The notes beneath the pieces are model-generated. The model ran no database searches, was not told the origin of the DNA, and was given only the letters and a program-made list of their open reading frames with translations. 64,000 nt of DNA from assembly GCA_903632075.3 (NCBI GenBank), contig CAHIKZ030005408.1, positions 943,501 through 1,007,500 of the forward strand, read 5' to 3'. Positions 21,041 through 33,544 of this stretch are shown piece by piece; position 1 is the stretch's first letter; every line of letters starts with the position of its first letter. This DNA comes from Acanthosepion pharaonis. Its lineage: Eukaryota > Mollusca > Cephalopoda > Sepiida > Sepiidae. Both the position numbers and the translations under genes were made by a program.

Positions 21041-21877
21041 ATTTGTCTCCAGAAAGAAATATTTAGGCATGGCCAGATGTATGTTGCATGCTCAAGAGTA
21101 AGAAATCCTAAGAAGTTATTCTTCGCCGTTTACAAAGAAAAAAAGAATTATTCTTAAAAGATATTGTTTACCATAATGTCCTATAAAATTAAATTAAATT
21201 AAAAGAAATTATTGAACCGCAAAGCTGGGTTTTTTGTCAAAGTATTTCTCCAAACAAATCAGCTTATTCAATTTTCATCGATTAGTTTGTGAAATTGAAC
21301 GAAACGTAAAGTTTGTAAATCTCGACAAAAACTGTTACCAATAACTTCAATAATACTAAATATTGTGAGGTTTTCAACGCTCGTCAGCATGTTGCAAAAA
21401 ACAATCTTTTGATTTAAAAAGTAGATGTGTTATATTTTTTTGTAAGAGACGTTCTTATTGTTTTTTTATTGTTTTAAAAGTAGTTTGAATGAAAATTAAA
21501 TGTTTTTAGAGGTAGATTTTTATTACTTTAAAAAAATGTAACTATATCAAACGCATCATGACGTAAGAAGTCATGTAACACTAACATGTTATTACATGTT
21601 TGAAATAAAAATTATTTTTATAGTTATTTAAGAAAGCGGACTCTTATTATGTTGCAGCTTTGAAAAATTTATTGTATTTTTATCGAACACTGTCAGAAGA
21701 CATGTTATCTTTAATAAAACTCTTGAATTCCAGTATTAAAAAGGGGACGTCTACTTAAATACGTGTATCCACGAAATATAACAATTAAAGTTATAAGCAA
21801 TGATGTTGGATTATAAATAAATCGATTGTATTTATAAAAGGAATTGTATTTATGATTTATATATATGATTATATTTA
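21041..21877. other. AT-rich unassigned sequence
   Basis: Right flank of the satellite; no coding or repeat partner recognised. Confidence 0.4.
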
Positions 21878-21888
21878 TGATCTATCTA

Positions 21889-21934
<46 letters not shown>

Positions 21935-22020
21935 TGTATTTATGATTTATAAATGGATTATATTTATGGAGTTAATGGATTGTATTTATAAATAAATACA
22001 ATTCATTAACTCCTTAGGAA
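21878..22020. repeat. (TA)n tract with ATTTATGATTTATA-type repeats and an inverted pair
   Basis: TA tract at about 21892-21931, surrounded by repeats of GATTGTATTTATGA. GGAGTTAATGGATTGTATTT at 21958-21977 pairs with AAATACAATTCATTAACTCC ending near 22014, forming a hairpin. Confidence 0.7.
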
Positions 22021-22059
22021 TTACTTTGGTTACCTTTCGGGTACGAAAATAAAGGTTAG

Positions 22060-22825
22060 CACTTAGAAGGACCCCAACAAGAGGTGAGCTTTTCTTCAAT
22101 AACGTAATTGAACTTTGCCTGACTGTGAAAGTCTTCTGTGGCCGAGCGGGCTCATCATTCTAAAGCACACCGAGCTTTACGGTGGCTTCCCCTACAATAC
22201 AATTAAAATGTTGCTTTTAAATTTAAATAACGTTTTTGAAATTTTTAGTTACGTTTTTGAAAATTATAATTGTTTTTTAAATTTTTATTTTGCATTTTTT
22301 AAATTTTCAGTTTTCTGTTTTTAAATTAAAGTTTTTTTTTTCTTTTAAAATTAAATTGTTTTTAAATCTAGAATTTTGGTTTTAAAATGTCTTTTTTTTA
22401 ATTTTTAAATTTGACTGATTCATTTTTTTACGGTTTGTCAATCCTTTACCACTTATTTTCTTCAAATTTATAAATTAAGAATAAATCAAACGCAGAGACG
22501 TGTTCATCACACTATCTTTAGTTTTAAAATTTTACCAAAACGACTTCAATTTTTTAATAATAGAAAAGGCCCCCCGCCCAAAAAAACATTCCCATTTTTA
22601 AGGTATATATATTTAAGTATATGATCTTCTGTAATGAAAATAGCGAGGGCTCCTCCTACGAAAAATTACCTTGAACCTTTTAGTAACACATCCCACCTTG
22701 CGATGAGCCATAGATCATGTGGTCCCTGCTCGAAAAGATTGCCCATAACTGACTCAAGTATAAACTAACGCTATAAATAACTTTAGAATCAGGTATATGT
22801 CTACCTAAAGACAAAACCTTATTGG
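22060..22825. other. AT-rich unassigned sequence
   Basis: T-rich with repeated TTTTAAATTT-like words; no feature recognised. Confidence 0.4.
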
Positions 22826-23200
22826 TCGATTCGTTTTCTACGGCTTAGCAACCATTTGCAGGTTATTTAAAGCCAGGAAATATTTTTAGATTGTAAGAAT
22901 TTTTTTTCTTGGAGATAATAAGGGTTTAGTGATACAAGTCTTAGTAATTAACCCATAGCTGGGGTGAGAAGAGGGTATTTGCGCGTAAGTGAATATAACG
23001 AACCCAACGGGATTTCGAACTCGGCTCTCCGATTAACAATTCCGAACCATTATCCATTACACCACCCGCACACCCAAGCTTACAGTACTTGGTATTCCGA
23101 AGCAATCACCCATCTAGATACTGACTGGGCTCGATGTTGCTTAACTTCGGTGATATTACGGGAACAGGTGTTTCAACGTGATGTGGCCGTAAGCCAAGAA
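22826..23200 (-). mobile_element. SINE A, full-length 5S rRNA-tRNA composite
   Basis: Read on the minus strand, 23196-23078 is a 5S rRNA-like head (GCTTACGGCCACATCACGTT, then CCGAAGTTAAGCAAC and GATGGGTGA-like boxes). It passes into a tRNA-like unit: box A GGTGTAATGGATAATGG at 23064-23048 and box B GAGTTCGAAATCC at 23022-23010. A ~165-bp unique tail ends near 22826. Both halves carry RNA polymerase III internal promoter boxes. The same 5S-tRNA-tail order occurs at 56925-57282 and 51740-52345. No poly(A) is evident. Confidence 0.85.
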
Positions 23201-23214
23201 TTTTATCTGCGCTT

Positions 23215-23292
23215 AATTTTTTTTTTTTTAATTTAATTTTTAAATTTTTTTTTTTTTTTAATTTAATTTTTAAATTTTTTTTTTTTTTTTCA
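23215..23292. repeat. T-rich repeated stretch
   Basis: Two near-identical blocks of TTTAATTTAATTTTTAAA joined by T-runs. Confidence 0.7.
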
Positions 23293-23394
23293 TTTCAGAA
23301 GTTTGGGATCTTTTCAAGGATTAGACACAAATGGATTATCATTAGACATTCGGCTAAAGAAAATTATCCTCGATTTTTAAATCACATTCAGAGA

Positions 23395-23958
23395 GAGAAA
23401 AAGAAAGAGAAAGAGAGGGAGAAAAGGAAAGTGAGAGAGAGAGAGAAAGAGAGTGTGTGTGTGTGTGTGTGTGCGAGAGAGAGAGAGAGCGATAGTATGA
23501 ATATTGTTATTAAACATACGAAGTATTACGACATTGTTATCATTCTCGGTTCTCTGCACGCCAATAAAAAGAAGCCTTTTATTTTATGAGACGCCGTGTA
23601 TTCGAATAACACAAGAAAAGAAAAGAAAAGAAAAGAAAAGAAAAAAAAAAGAAAAGAAAAGAAAAGAAAAGAAAAGAAAAAAAAAAGAAAGGAAAAGAAA
23701 AAAAAAAGAAAAGAAAAAAAAAGAAAAGAAAAGAAAAGCTATTATCCAATCAATGGTGAAATCTCAAAACATGTTCAGACTTGTAACTGCGCTTACTCAC
23801 ACCGCCCACAGTTAGATATACAGCCACACGGACACAGACACACACAATACACGCGCGCACGCACGCAGAATACACACACATACATATATATATATATATA
23901 TTTCTTATTACTATACACATTACTTTTAGTGGGTGCACATACTGGAGTTATAGATAGG

Positions 23959-24004
<46 letters not shown>

Positions 24005-24113
24005 TTAAATACGCATAGATAGATAGATAGATAGATAGATAGATGAGAGAGAGAGAGAGAGAGAGAGAGATTGAATATGCAAAGATAGATAGGTAGAGAG
24101 ATATTAAATACGC

Positions 24114-24168
<55 letters not shown>

Positions 24169-24175
24169 TCAAATA
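23395..24175. repeat. Composite microsatellite block
   Basis: In order: (GA)n/(GT)n at 23395-23490, (AAAAG)n at 23612-23738, CA- and TA-rich at 23825-23902, (GATA)n at 23951-24003, 24016-24045, and 24115-24170 with AATACGCATAGATAGAT interruptions. Opposite-strand frames of repeated Ile/Tyr/Leu/Ser are artefacts. Confidence 0.9.
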
Positions 24176-24439
24176 CGCATAGAGATAGTGGTTCAGCCCT
24201 GGTCTGAATTTTGAAAATGTAATATAATTTGCTTAACATTCAAGGGGCGACTGTGCCCACTAAAAAGCAACACACACCATCGAGAGTGGTGGCCTTCTGT
24301 TCATTATATCAGATGTGTTCCCAAAAGATGAATCTAGTGCCGAGGGTCTTTGGGGGGGGGGGAGCAGCATGTGCTCGTACAGATAAGAGTTTGACTCTCA
24401 CTCGACTTTGTACCACATTAGGTTCGATTTGACGTTCGA

Positions 24440-24850
24440 ATAAAATATCTACCCGATCTATTTTTTTATACTGATAATTTACCCAATACAAGGCCCAAGG
24501 GCCCCTCAAGGTAGAGTGTTCCTGGTTGAGATTTTAAGATGGGGAGGGGGTAGTAAGTGAGTATTACGAAGATGAGTAAGACAGATATTGGTTGACTCTC
24601 AACTTAAAGCAATCATTGATTGTATTTATCGATGAAGCATTCTCTTGGGAGTTTGTTCCACAAAGTAACAATTCTGGGAAAGAAGCAATCTCAGTGGAAC
24701 ATGCTTTGATCAAAGAAGCACGAAGGGAATGTTGCTGGTTTGCCGCCGTGAGCAGGGCACGGTGGAGCTCCGAGCTGGTTGAACTAAGGGATGTAATTCG
24801 TCCGGACATTATATCGGGATCAGAAAATTATCTTAAACTTTAATGATACG
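24440..24850 (-). pseudogene. LINE B, C-terminal end and 3' UTR
   Basis: On the minus strand, joined frames give FPRIVTLWNKLPRECFIDKY, then KLRVNQYLSYSSS, the conserved end of jockey/CR1-group ORF2. Downstream, CTACCTTGAGGGGCCCTTGG is the 3' UTR motif that also ends the copies at 46895-47165, 56465-56785 and 62480-63070. It is frameshifted and 5'-truncated. Confidence 0.7.
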
Positions 24851-25832
24851 AACGTACAATGCTGGATTTAGGGCAAATGAAGGCCTCCTAAGTATGAGGC
24901 CTCTTACTTGGGACCTGAAGGAAGCAGGCCCGACATACCTAGTATACAAGCATGGAAGGAAGATGGAACCCCCTGGCCAATGAGGCTCTGTGCTTAAGCA
25001 CTGAGAACGGCTTTAGAAGAAAATATTCTCTAATAGAAATGGAACATTTATTTTATTCGATTTTTATTGTTTGTTTGGGTTCAAGAGGGGGTAGAAAAAT
25101 TTCCGTCCCCCCAGGCCTTATTAGGATCACCCCGTTTATAAATTACCCATTATTCTACAACAGGAGACAATAATTATTATAAATGGGGAATGTATTCACT
25201 GACTTTCATTCAACACGTGTCATATTGTAATATGAGGCGTGGTAAATGATTTTTCTTTTCTCGCATTGTTTAAAACCTGCTTTACATCATTCTTTAACAC
25301 GAATTTAATTTTTAAAAAAATCCTTTAATTTAATTCTAAACTTTTGACCTTTTAAGTTCCGATTCCCTATTTTATTGAGACTCCTCACCGTTTATGAAGA
25401 CAGTGAGAAAAATTGCGCGCCCCCATTAATATACAGACCCCCAACCCTTGAATTGGGCACCTAAGAGAAGGAATGTGTTACAGAAAATACAAGTTAGATT
25501 TTGTAAACAAGATAAAAAGAGAAAAAAGTCTGAGTCACCAGTTAAAGTTAAAAGCAACTTTCTTGTGTTGTTTTTTTATGTTATACTTCCTTATCAAACT
25601 TGTATTTTTCGGCACGATTTCATTTTTAAAAAACAGAAAAAATATCGGCATTGAATAAAAATCAGAGAAAATGTTCGCGAAAACAAAGGGCAAACTTCGT
25701 GTCATTTTCAAACGAGGCGCTAAAAAATATCAAATAAAAATGTAGACGGAGGCGAAATCAGCTGTTAAGGAAGGGGGCTAAACTGGATTAAATTAGATCT
25801 TCAAACGGGGGTTAAATTAGATATAAACTTTT

Positions 25833-25836
<4 letters not shown>
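24851..25836. other. Unassigned sequence
   Basis: No homology recognised. Short open frames at 24952-25173 and 25448-25654 have no recognisable domain. Confidence 0.35.
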
Positions 25837-25904
<68 letters not shown>

Positions 25905-25911
25905 ATATATA

Positions 25912-25958
<47 letters not shown>

Positions 25959-25960
25959 CG
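25837..25960. repeat. (TA)n/(GA)n microsatellite
   Basis: Long TA tract broken by TGTATGTA and TGCATA, ending in (GA)n. Confidence 0.95.
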
Positions 25961-26164
25961 AGGAGGAGAGAGAGAGATGTGACCTGATGAACGATGAAAA
26001 TATATTTTCTGGGGAAATAAATTATAGTCATGGAACCTTAGGTTGTTTCTTTCTTAATTATTTAATTAAGATTTACTTAAGATTATATTGAGCTCTCTGG
26101 ATTACGTCCTCTTTGGAATTACCCACATGAATTAGCAAACCCTTCATTACCTTAGCAAACCCTT

Positions 26165-26790
<626 letters not shown>

Positions 26791-26883
26791 ATATATATAA
26801 ACATATGCGTGTGTGTTGGTGTCCAATAGGACGCCCACCACCACTTTGCATCAGGTGTTGCGATTGTAATGTTTTTATTTTTC

Positions 26884-26945
26884 GATAATTTCTCAAGTGC
26901 TTTAACATGTCTCCGTGTTAGGGTTGAAGCATTTGAGAAATTATC
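26884..26945. repeat. 62-bp imperfect palindrome
   Basis: GATAATTTCTCAAGTGCTTT pairs with AAGCATTTGAGAAATTATC; 23-bp arms, two mismatches, 16-base loop. Confidence 0.8.
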
Positions 26946-26962
26946 AGATCCAGATACTCCTT

Positions 26963-27484
<522 letters not shown>

Positions 27485-27486
27485 TA

Positions 27487-27544
<58 letters not shown>
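27487..27544. repeat. (TA)n microsatellite
   Basis: Continuation of the TA tract on the other side of the Tc1 relic. Confidence 0.95.
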
Positions 27545-27548
<4 letters not shown>

Positions 27549-27650
27549 TCAATTTAAATAGAAAACAGATAACCTTAGTCGAGGAATCTAATTACAATAA
27601 AACAACAAATATTAATATACAAGCCAGTGTATCTGAAAATTTTAATATAT

Positions 27651-27813
27651 ACCCGGATATAAGAGAGTTGTCGGGACCGGAGAAGAAGTCTCTTATATCT
27701 GGGTTTGGTCTATTTTGTTTGCATTAACACAGGCTCTAATTTTGGACCAGAGAAAATCTCTCTTATATCCGGGTTTCTCTTATATCCGGGTCTCTTATAT
27801 CCGAGTTACACTG
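27651..27813. mobile_element. MITE with pogo/Tigger-like ends, copy 2
   Basis: ACCCGGATATAAGAGAGTTG through CTCTTATATCCGAGTTACAC, 90 percent or more alike 10309-10462. The left terminus lacks the CAGTGTA, so this end is eroded. The right end CACTG is followed by TA. Confidence 0.85.
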
Positions 27814-27834
27814 TACATTTTATTGCTCAAAACA

Positions 27835-27960
27835 TATATATCATAAAAATATTGTTTTAAGGCATAATATATTTATGGGTTAATGTGCTCTATATTAGAA
27901 ATAGAGTTTGTGTGTAAATACAATTCACGATTGCCTTTATGAAACAGTCTGTCTCCTCTG
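27835..27960 (-). repeat. Family P fragment
   Basis: ATTTATGGGTTAATGTGCTC, then TAAATACAATTCACGATTGC and GAAACAGTCTGTC parallel 55435-55570 and the inverted copy at 30060-30175. Confidence 0.5.
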
Positions 27961-27983
27961 TGTGTTGACTCTATGGAACACTT

Positions 27984-28014
27984 TGCACACACACACACAC
28001 ACACACACATACAC

Positions 28015-28069
<55 letters not shown>
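27984..28069. repeat. (CA)n(TA)n microsatellite
   Basis: Compound CA then TA tract. Confidence 0.95.
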
Positions 28070-28073
<4 letters not shown>

Positions 28074-28360
28074 AGATGAAAATTATAAAGCTTTGTTAAA
28101 TAGCATTGTCATAGTTTTAGCTTTTTGTTTATTATTCAACCCACGTCCGTCCGTCTTGTCGTCGATTTTTCTTTTATATTTCATAAAGTTAAATAAAACC
28201 TCTGAAATTTTTAATGTATGATAACTAAAACCGGCCACTGAATTACGAATATATTAACAAGAAACAGAATTGTGTATATTAATAAATATTTCTCTTTTGC
28301 TCCTCTTGAAGCCTTCTGATAAAAAATAAAAAAAACACCTAAAGATTTGATCGATCTAAA

Positions 28361-28519
28361 TGAATTTTGAAAGCTAAAATACTCTACTTCTATTTTAAAC
28401 TAAATCAATGGTTTTTAGTGTTCAAAATATGATCCCCAGAATCGAGTAGTATTTGGTTATGAGTTGTAGCGATTGTATTTCTTGAGAAAGGACAGTACTA
28501 CATAATCTATTTTTAAACA
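28361..28519 (+). repeat. ~155-bp direct repeat, copy 1
   Basis: GAATTTTGAAAGCTAAAATA through CAGTACTACATAATC recurs at 29320-29483 with only a few changes and one small insertion. Confidence 0.85.
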
Positions 28520-29160
28520 CTAAACCTCTACTTTACTATGAAAATCTGAGGCAAACATGATTCATATAAAAATAGGATGCGAGGTAATTTTTTAAACACT
28601 GGAACCGTTATTTTAGCATGAAAATGTGAAGCAGGTATGTTTCCTTTTTAGAATAAAACATATGATTTAGTATGACGTTGTGAGCCATGCTAAATAATTT
28701 GACACTAAAATTGTTGATTTAGTATAAAAATATGAGACGAGGTAAATTTTTAAACATTCGGGTCAGTTTTTTTTACGATTATTTTCTAGACGTAGTTTAG
28801 ATGTGGCACAATGCTGAAAGTATGCAGCACCCTTTGAGGCCCGAACTCACTTCCCTGTCGTAAATATTTTAGCGAGACATGCTTGCTAATCATTACAGCA
28901 CGTCAAGGTCAGTTTTTTTTGTTTTTTTGTTTTTTTTTTAAGATTAAAAATTTTGATTTAGTATTGAATTGTGAGTCGAGGTAAATATTTTATCGCTAAA
29001 ACTCTTCATTTAATAAGAAAATATGAAGTTATGTAAATTTTTAAACACGAAGACATTTTGTATTAAAATGGCAGGCAAGTAATTTTTTTTAAAAAAGAAT
29101 CTGATATATTATGAAAATAAGAGTGGTAAATTTTTAAACGCAAAACCCTTTTATTATTGC
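28505..29160 (+). repeat. Degenerate tandem repeat, period about 70-80 bp
   Basis: Successive units resemble TTTTTAAACACTAAAACC, then TTTAGTATGAAAATGTGAGG and CGAGGTAAA, diverging strongly. A SINE D copy interrupts the array at 28790-28912. Confidence 0.6.
28790..28912 (-). mobile_element. SINE D (tRNA-derived) copy
   Basis: On the minus strand, a tRNA-like head (GACGTGCTGTAATGATTAGC, then GAGTTCGGGCCTC) precedes the tail CAGCATTGTGCCACATCTAA. It matches 12341-12466 in design. Confidence 0.65.
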
Positions 29161-29319
29161 TATTACTAGTTTCTGCTGCCTAAGAAAATATAAAGGTTGG
29201 TTGAAACGATTATCGAGATCTGCGAATTCTTTCGACACGAAGGAATGTTTACTGAGCAGACGTAACTATGATGTTAGCAAATGTTTACAAAGTTCCATCA
29301 GTAAATCTGTAGCCCGACA

Positions 29320-29483
29320 CACGAATTTTGAAAGTTAAAATACTCTGCTTCTATATTAAACTAAATCAATGGTTTTTAGTGTTCAAAATATTATCCATTT
29401 GCCCCAGAATCGAGTAGTATTTGGTTATGAGTTGTAGCGATTGTATTTCTTGAGAAAGGACAGTACTACATAATCAATTTTTA
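29320..29483 (+). repeat. ~155-bp direct repeat, copy 2
   Basis: Second copy of 28361-28519, with an extra TTTGC before CCCAGAATCGAG. Confidence 0.85.
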
Positions 29484-29929
29484 ACTGAATTTTGTTCTGA
29501 AACTTTCACTGTATAATATTTGATCTCTGCTATAAATATTCACCACTGAATTCAGTTCTTTGATAAGGACCGAGATTATGATGAAAAATGAATGTCTGTT
29601 GGACAGTAGCGAGCAGAAGTGGGCGAGAACAGGGATTACCACGGCCCCATATCGGGTGGTGGTGATGGGGAGGGGGGTCGCATCCTTTCAAAGGGAGAAA
29701 TAAAAATTTAGTTTCAATTTAATTAGAATAAAGCGTTTATTTCATCTTTCACCTGTTTGTACATATTTAAAATGTCTTCCTTTCTCACATTTCTCAGTAC
29801 TAGGCCCGATGACTACACTTACGGGCATACAATGAAGGATTTAGCGGTTAACCCCGGGCGTCACCAAACATCAACAAACCTCTGCACGTCACTGCTGTTG
29901 GGTAAAATAAATAGTATGTAAACATTCAG

Positions 29930-29930
<1 letters not shown>
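29484..29930. other. Unassigned sequence
   Basis: ATGAAGGATTTAGCG and CTCTGCACGTCACTG at 29831-29893 recur near 30866-30912, pointing to a shared but unclassified repeat. Confidence 0.4.

Positions 29931-29931
<1 letters not shown>

Positions 29932-30011
<80 letters not shown>
29932..30011. repeat. (CA)n(TA)n microsatellite
   Basis: Compound CA then TA tract ending just before a strong palindrome. Confidence 0.95.
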
Positions 30012-30013
<2 letters not shown>

Positions 30014-30015
30014 CA

Positions 30016-30076
30016 AGGCTATTTCATGCTGGACACAATCGTCGGCCTGACGATTGTGTCCAGCATGAAACAGCCT
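30016..30076. repeat. 61-bp near-perfect palindrome
   Basis: The 28-bp arms begin AGGCTATTTCATGCTGGACA on one strand and AGGCTGTTTCATGCTGGACA on the other. One mismatch, 5-base loop. Confidence 0.9.
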
Positions 30077-30180
30077 GTCGCTTTTTAAGTGTTGACCTCA
30101 ATGTTCACTTTTATATTTACATAAGCTCTATCTCTGATATTGAGCACTTTATCCCATAAATATAGCACACCCAAAAACTA
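30077..30180 (-). repeat. Family P fragment
   Basis: TAAGCTCTATCTCTGATATT, then GAGCACTTTATCCCATAAAT matches, inverted, 55440-55500 and, in the same orientation, 40493-40540. Confidence 0.6.
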
Positions 30181-30186
30181 TATTTC

Positions 30187-30425
<239 letters not shown>

Positions 30426-30434
30426 CAAGTGGGT

Positions 30435-30812
30435 CAAACAGCAAAATTGTCCAAATCGTGTAACAACAGCATGAGATAATTGTACATCCCACAAATTATT
30501 TAATATCTAAAAAAAAAAAAACTAAAGTAACTAAGTTTCGTTTTTTCCGTCTTGACACCATTTTGTCGTAAGAATCACTGAAAAAACCCTTTGAGTTATT
30601 CAGCTAGAAAAAGAACAGGTTAAAATCGTCTTGTTGTCATCCCCACTATGTCTTCCCAGGTGAGCAATGATGAGAGGAAAAAGATCATTCAGGCCTTCAA
30701 TAATGGTACCAACATTCATATTCTGGTTTCAAAGTCCATTCAAGAATCATCAAGAGAACGGTAAATAATTTTAAAAAAGAGGAAACATTAGAGGGAAAAA
30801 TTTGATCAGGAA
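30435..30812 (+). pseudogene. Tc1-type element T, N-terminal transposase remnant
   Basis: It begins with the terminal motif AACAGCAAAATTGTCCAAAT. At 30649-30760 a frame reads MSSQVSNDERKKIIQAFNNG and then TNIHILV before it decays. The sequence matches the paired-like helix-turn-helix start of Tc1-family transposases. Related copies are at 33991-34586, 35628-35794 and 42025-42345. The catalytic domain is missing in all. Confidence 0.75.
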
Positions 30813-30963
30813 TACTCTTATTCTTAGTACTAGGCTCTATAGGCCACCCTTCTTGAGGAACATGCTATGAAGGATTTAGCGCTGGACATACCCAAAACCT
30901 GTGCACGTCACTGGGAGCACCAAACCAAATGTGGCAGAAATATTCAAAGCATGGACGAATGGC

Positions 30964-30964
<1 letters not shown>

Positions 30965-31003
<39 letters not shown>
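30965..31003. repeat. (TA)n microsatellite
   Basis: Short TA tract. Confidence 0.95.
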
Positions 31004-31006
<3 letters not shown>

Positions 31007-31765
31007 AGGTAAAGTCTGATGAATTGTCAAAAAATAAAAAAAAACAAATAGTTGATGTTACTGGTACTGAAATAACAATTAAATCTAGTGCTGACCAAAT
31101 TTTTAGAACTCCATTTATAATAAGAAAAGAAACTTTCACATCTCAATATTTCAAATGGAAATTCCATAATAAATCAGTCATCTTGCGGCAGGTTAATAAC
31201 CCTTTTAAATCCAACAATGTAACATTCTCCTTTCGAAGAATAAGTCCCGGATGAAGATCCAGTGCCTTCGTTAATCAGTGGGAGATAATGTCTTCCAGCG
31301 GGTATTTTCTGTACGCCTAATAATGGTAGATCGGGGCATGTCAAATAGCCTTGTAATTGTATCATTCTTTGTTTGAAATCCGTTAATTAACGTCGATTTG
31401 CATGTGAGCCAGTTTTCGCACTGACTCACCAGCTGTCAGGGCGCAATTTGTATGGGTATATCTATGACGTCAAGGTAATTTGGTGCCACTTACCATTGCC
31501 TTTGTATACTTCTCTTTTGGCACGTCTGTGTCGTAAATGTTACGACACAGACGTAAAAATAAATAAGTAGTTTGGTGTATGCCGTAAGAAATGTCTTTCT
31601 GTTTTTTATCGACAGGAAATATCATTAAAATAATTTAAGCACATCTTAATATTCAAATAAGCACCTATAATAACATTACACATGTGCAAAAATATATGTG
31701 TCCCTTTGTACTTACATAGATAAGAAAAGGCTGTGTTAATCGTTCTCTAACGATAAGGAAAGTGA
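31004..31765. other. Unassigned sequence
   Basis: A lysine-rich open stretch at 31004-31254 has no recognisable domain. At 31530-31551 GTGTCGTAAATGTTACGACA forms a short hairpin with TTACGACACAGACG. Confidence 0.35.
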
Positions 31766-31769
31766 TTAA

Positions 31770-31791
31770 AAGGTAGGCAGCTATGAACTAT

Positions 31792-31846
<55 letters not shown>

Positions 31847-32031
31847 CAAAAGGTAGACAGCTATGAACTATGATAGATAGATAGATAGATAGATCAAAAG
31901 GTAGACAGCTATGAACTATGATAGATAGATAGATAGATAGATAGATCAAAAGGTAGACAGCTATGAACTGTGATAGATAGATAGATAAATAGATAGATAG
32001 ATAGATCAAAAGGTAGACAGCTATGAATTAT

Positions 32032-32078
<47 letters not shown>

Positions 32079-32151
32079 CAAAAGGTAGACAGCTATGAAT
32101 TGCGATAGATAGATAGATAGATAGATCAAAAGGTCGACAGCTATGATCTGT

Positions 32152-32202
<51 letters not shown>

Positions 32203-32263
32203 CAAAAGGTAGACAGCTATGAATTGTGATAGATAGATCAAAAGGTCGACAGCTATGATCTGT

Positions 32264-32310
<47 letters not shown>

Positions 32311-32383
32311 CAAAAGGTAGACAGCTATGAATTGCGATAGATAGATAGATAGATAGATCAAAAGGTCGACAGCTATGATCTGT

Positions 32384-32418
<35 letters not shown>

Positions 32419-32479
32419 CAAAAGGTAGACAGCTATGAATTGTGATAGATAGATCAAAAGGTCGACAGCTATGATCTGT

Positions 32480-32515
<36 letters not shown>

Positions 32516-32523
32516 TGAATCGT

Positions 32524-32569
<46 letters not shown>

Positions 32570-32584
32570 ACTAAGTCAACTGTC

Positions 32585-32618
<34 letters not shown>

Positions 32619-32632
32619 CTAAGTCAACTGTC

Positions 32633-32683
<51 letters not shown>

Positions 32684-32690
32684 TGAGTAA
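31770..32690. repeat. (GATA)n array with a recurrent ~30-bp spacer
   Basis: Thirteen copies of CAAAAGGTAGACAGCTATGA (or close variants) alternate with (GATA)n runs of 2-12 units. From about 32090 two spacer forms largely alternate: GGTAGACAGCTATGAATTG and GGTCGACAGCTATGATCTG, giving a higher-order dimer. The last part changes to CTAAGTCAACTGTCATAGAT. The first spacer (31770) grades into unique sequence. Confidence 0.9.
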
Positions 32691-33425
32691 AGTGTCATAG
32701 CCAGAATAAAAGCGGTAGATAGAATGTAAGTATAAAGATGTAACATTGGAAGAGAATGACAAGATAAAGGATAAAAGATCATTGGAAAAGCAAAAGACGC
32801 CTTCCATTAACTCAACCAAGTACTAAGAGGTGAATTTCCTTAGAAACAAGAATGTGTACTGAAAAGTTATGTAATGTCGTTCTTCCTAAATGGCAATGAA
32901 TGCTGGACAATTTCCTCACGGATGAAGAGAAAACGTGATGCAATAAAAATTTGGCTCTACAGAAGGATGATGAGAATACGATAGACAGAGAGAGTAAGAA
33001 GAGGTATTAAAGAAAATGGAAACAAAGCAAACACTTATACACAAAATCAGAATGAGATAGCTGATACCACTGGGATTCATAATTAGGAATCCATCTATTC
33101 TCCGACCCCCCAGCTATGGGTAAATAGCAAGACAGACCGAGTAGCAACCAGTGTAGAAGAAGGACAATGTTTATCAAAAACCGTATGTAACCCTGGCGAA
33201 GTACGTACAATGCAGCTAAGGAAAGGAGCGTGCAGTTTACAATGACTCTGTGATCACAATTGCTGAGAAAAGAGGGTTTGAAGACTATAACACTCACATG
33301 TGTGGATGGACGGCGGAAAGGAGATTGGAGAATGGTACAAAGACAAACGTTACGAAGTTCTACAATGAATAGGAAGTTGGGGAGACCCACGATCGGCAAT
33401 GTCCTGAAAGAAGACGTAATAGTAG
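32690..33425 (+). pseudogene. RTE-like reverse transcriptase C-terminal fragment
   Basis: After the (GATA)n array, the sequence follows 14255-14935: a KAKDAFH-like block (32790), ECWTISSRMKRKRDAIKIWL (32895-32960) with YRRMMRIR, then HKIRMR. Unrelated DNA containing a SINE A tail (33085-33130) intervenes. It resumes at 33258 with LRKEGLKTITLTCVDGRRKG and ends near VLKED (33405). It is frameshifted and interrupted, hence inactive. Confidence 0.8.
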
Positions 33426-33439
33426 TAGTGTTTATTTAT

Positions 33440-33480
33440 GTACGGGTTGGTCCGAAAGTCACCTATACGTAATATAATTT
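33440..33480 (+). repeat. Possible mariner terminal sequence
   Basis: GGTTGGTCCGAAAGTCACCT has the form of a mariner terminal inverted repeat; no partner or transposase adjoins it. Confidence 0.35.
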
Positions 33481-33544
33481 TCTAGAGGCCGCTTGCTAGT
33501 GCATGTACCTTACTCTTTTTGAGTAAGTTCACGTCTACTTATCA

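Noticed and set aside
31909..32634. A 241-codon frame of Leu-Ser-Ile-Tyr repeats
   Set aside because: Opposite strand of the (GATA)n array; low-complexity artefact.
31770..32690. CRISPR-like pattern of regularly recurring ~20-30-bp units
   Set aside because: The spacers are the conserved part and the separators are GATA runs of variable length, the reverse of a CRISPR. The DNA is clearly eukaryotic.
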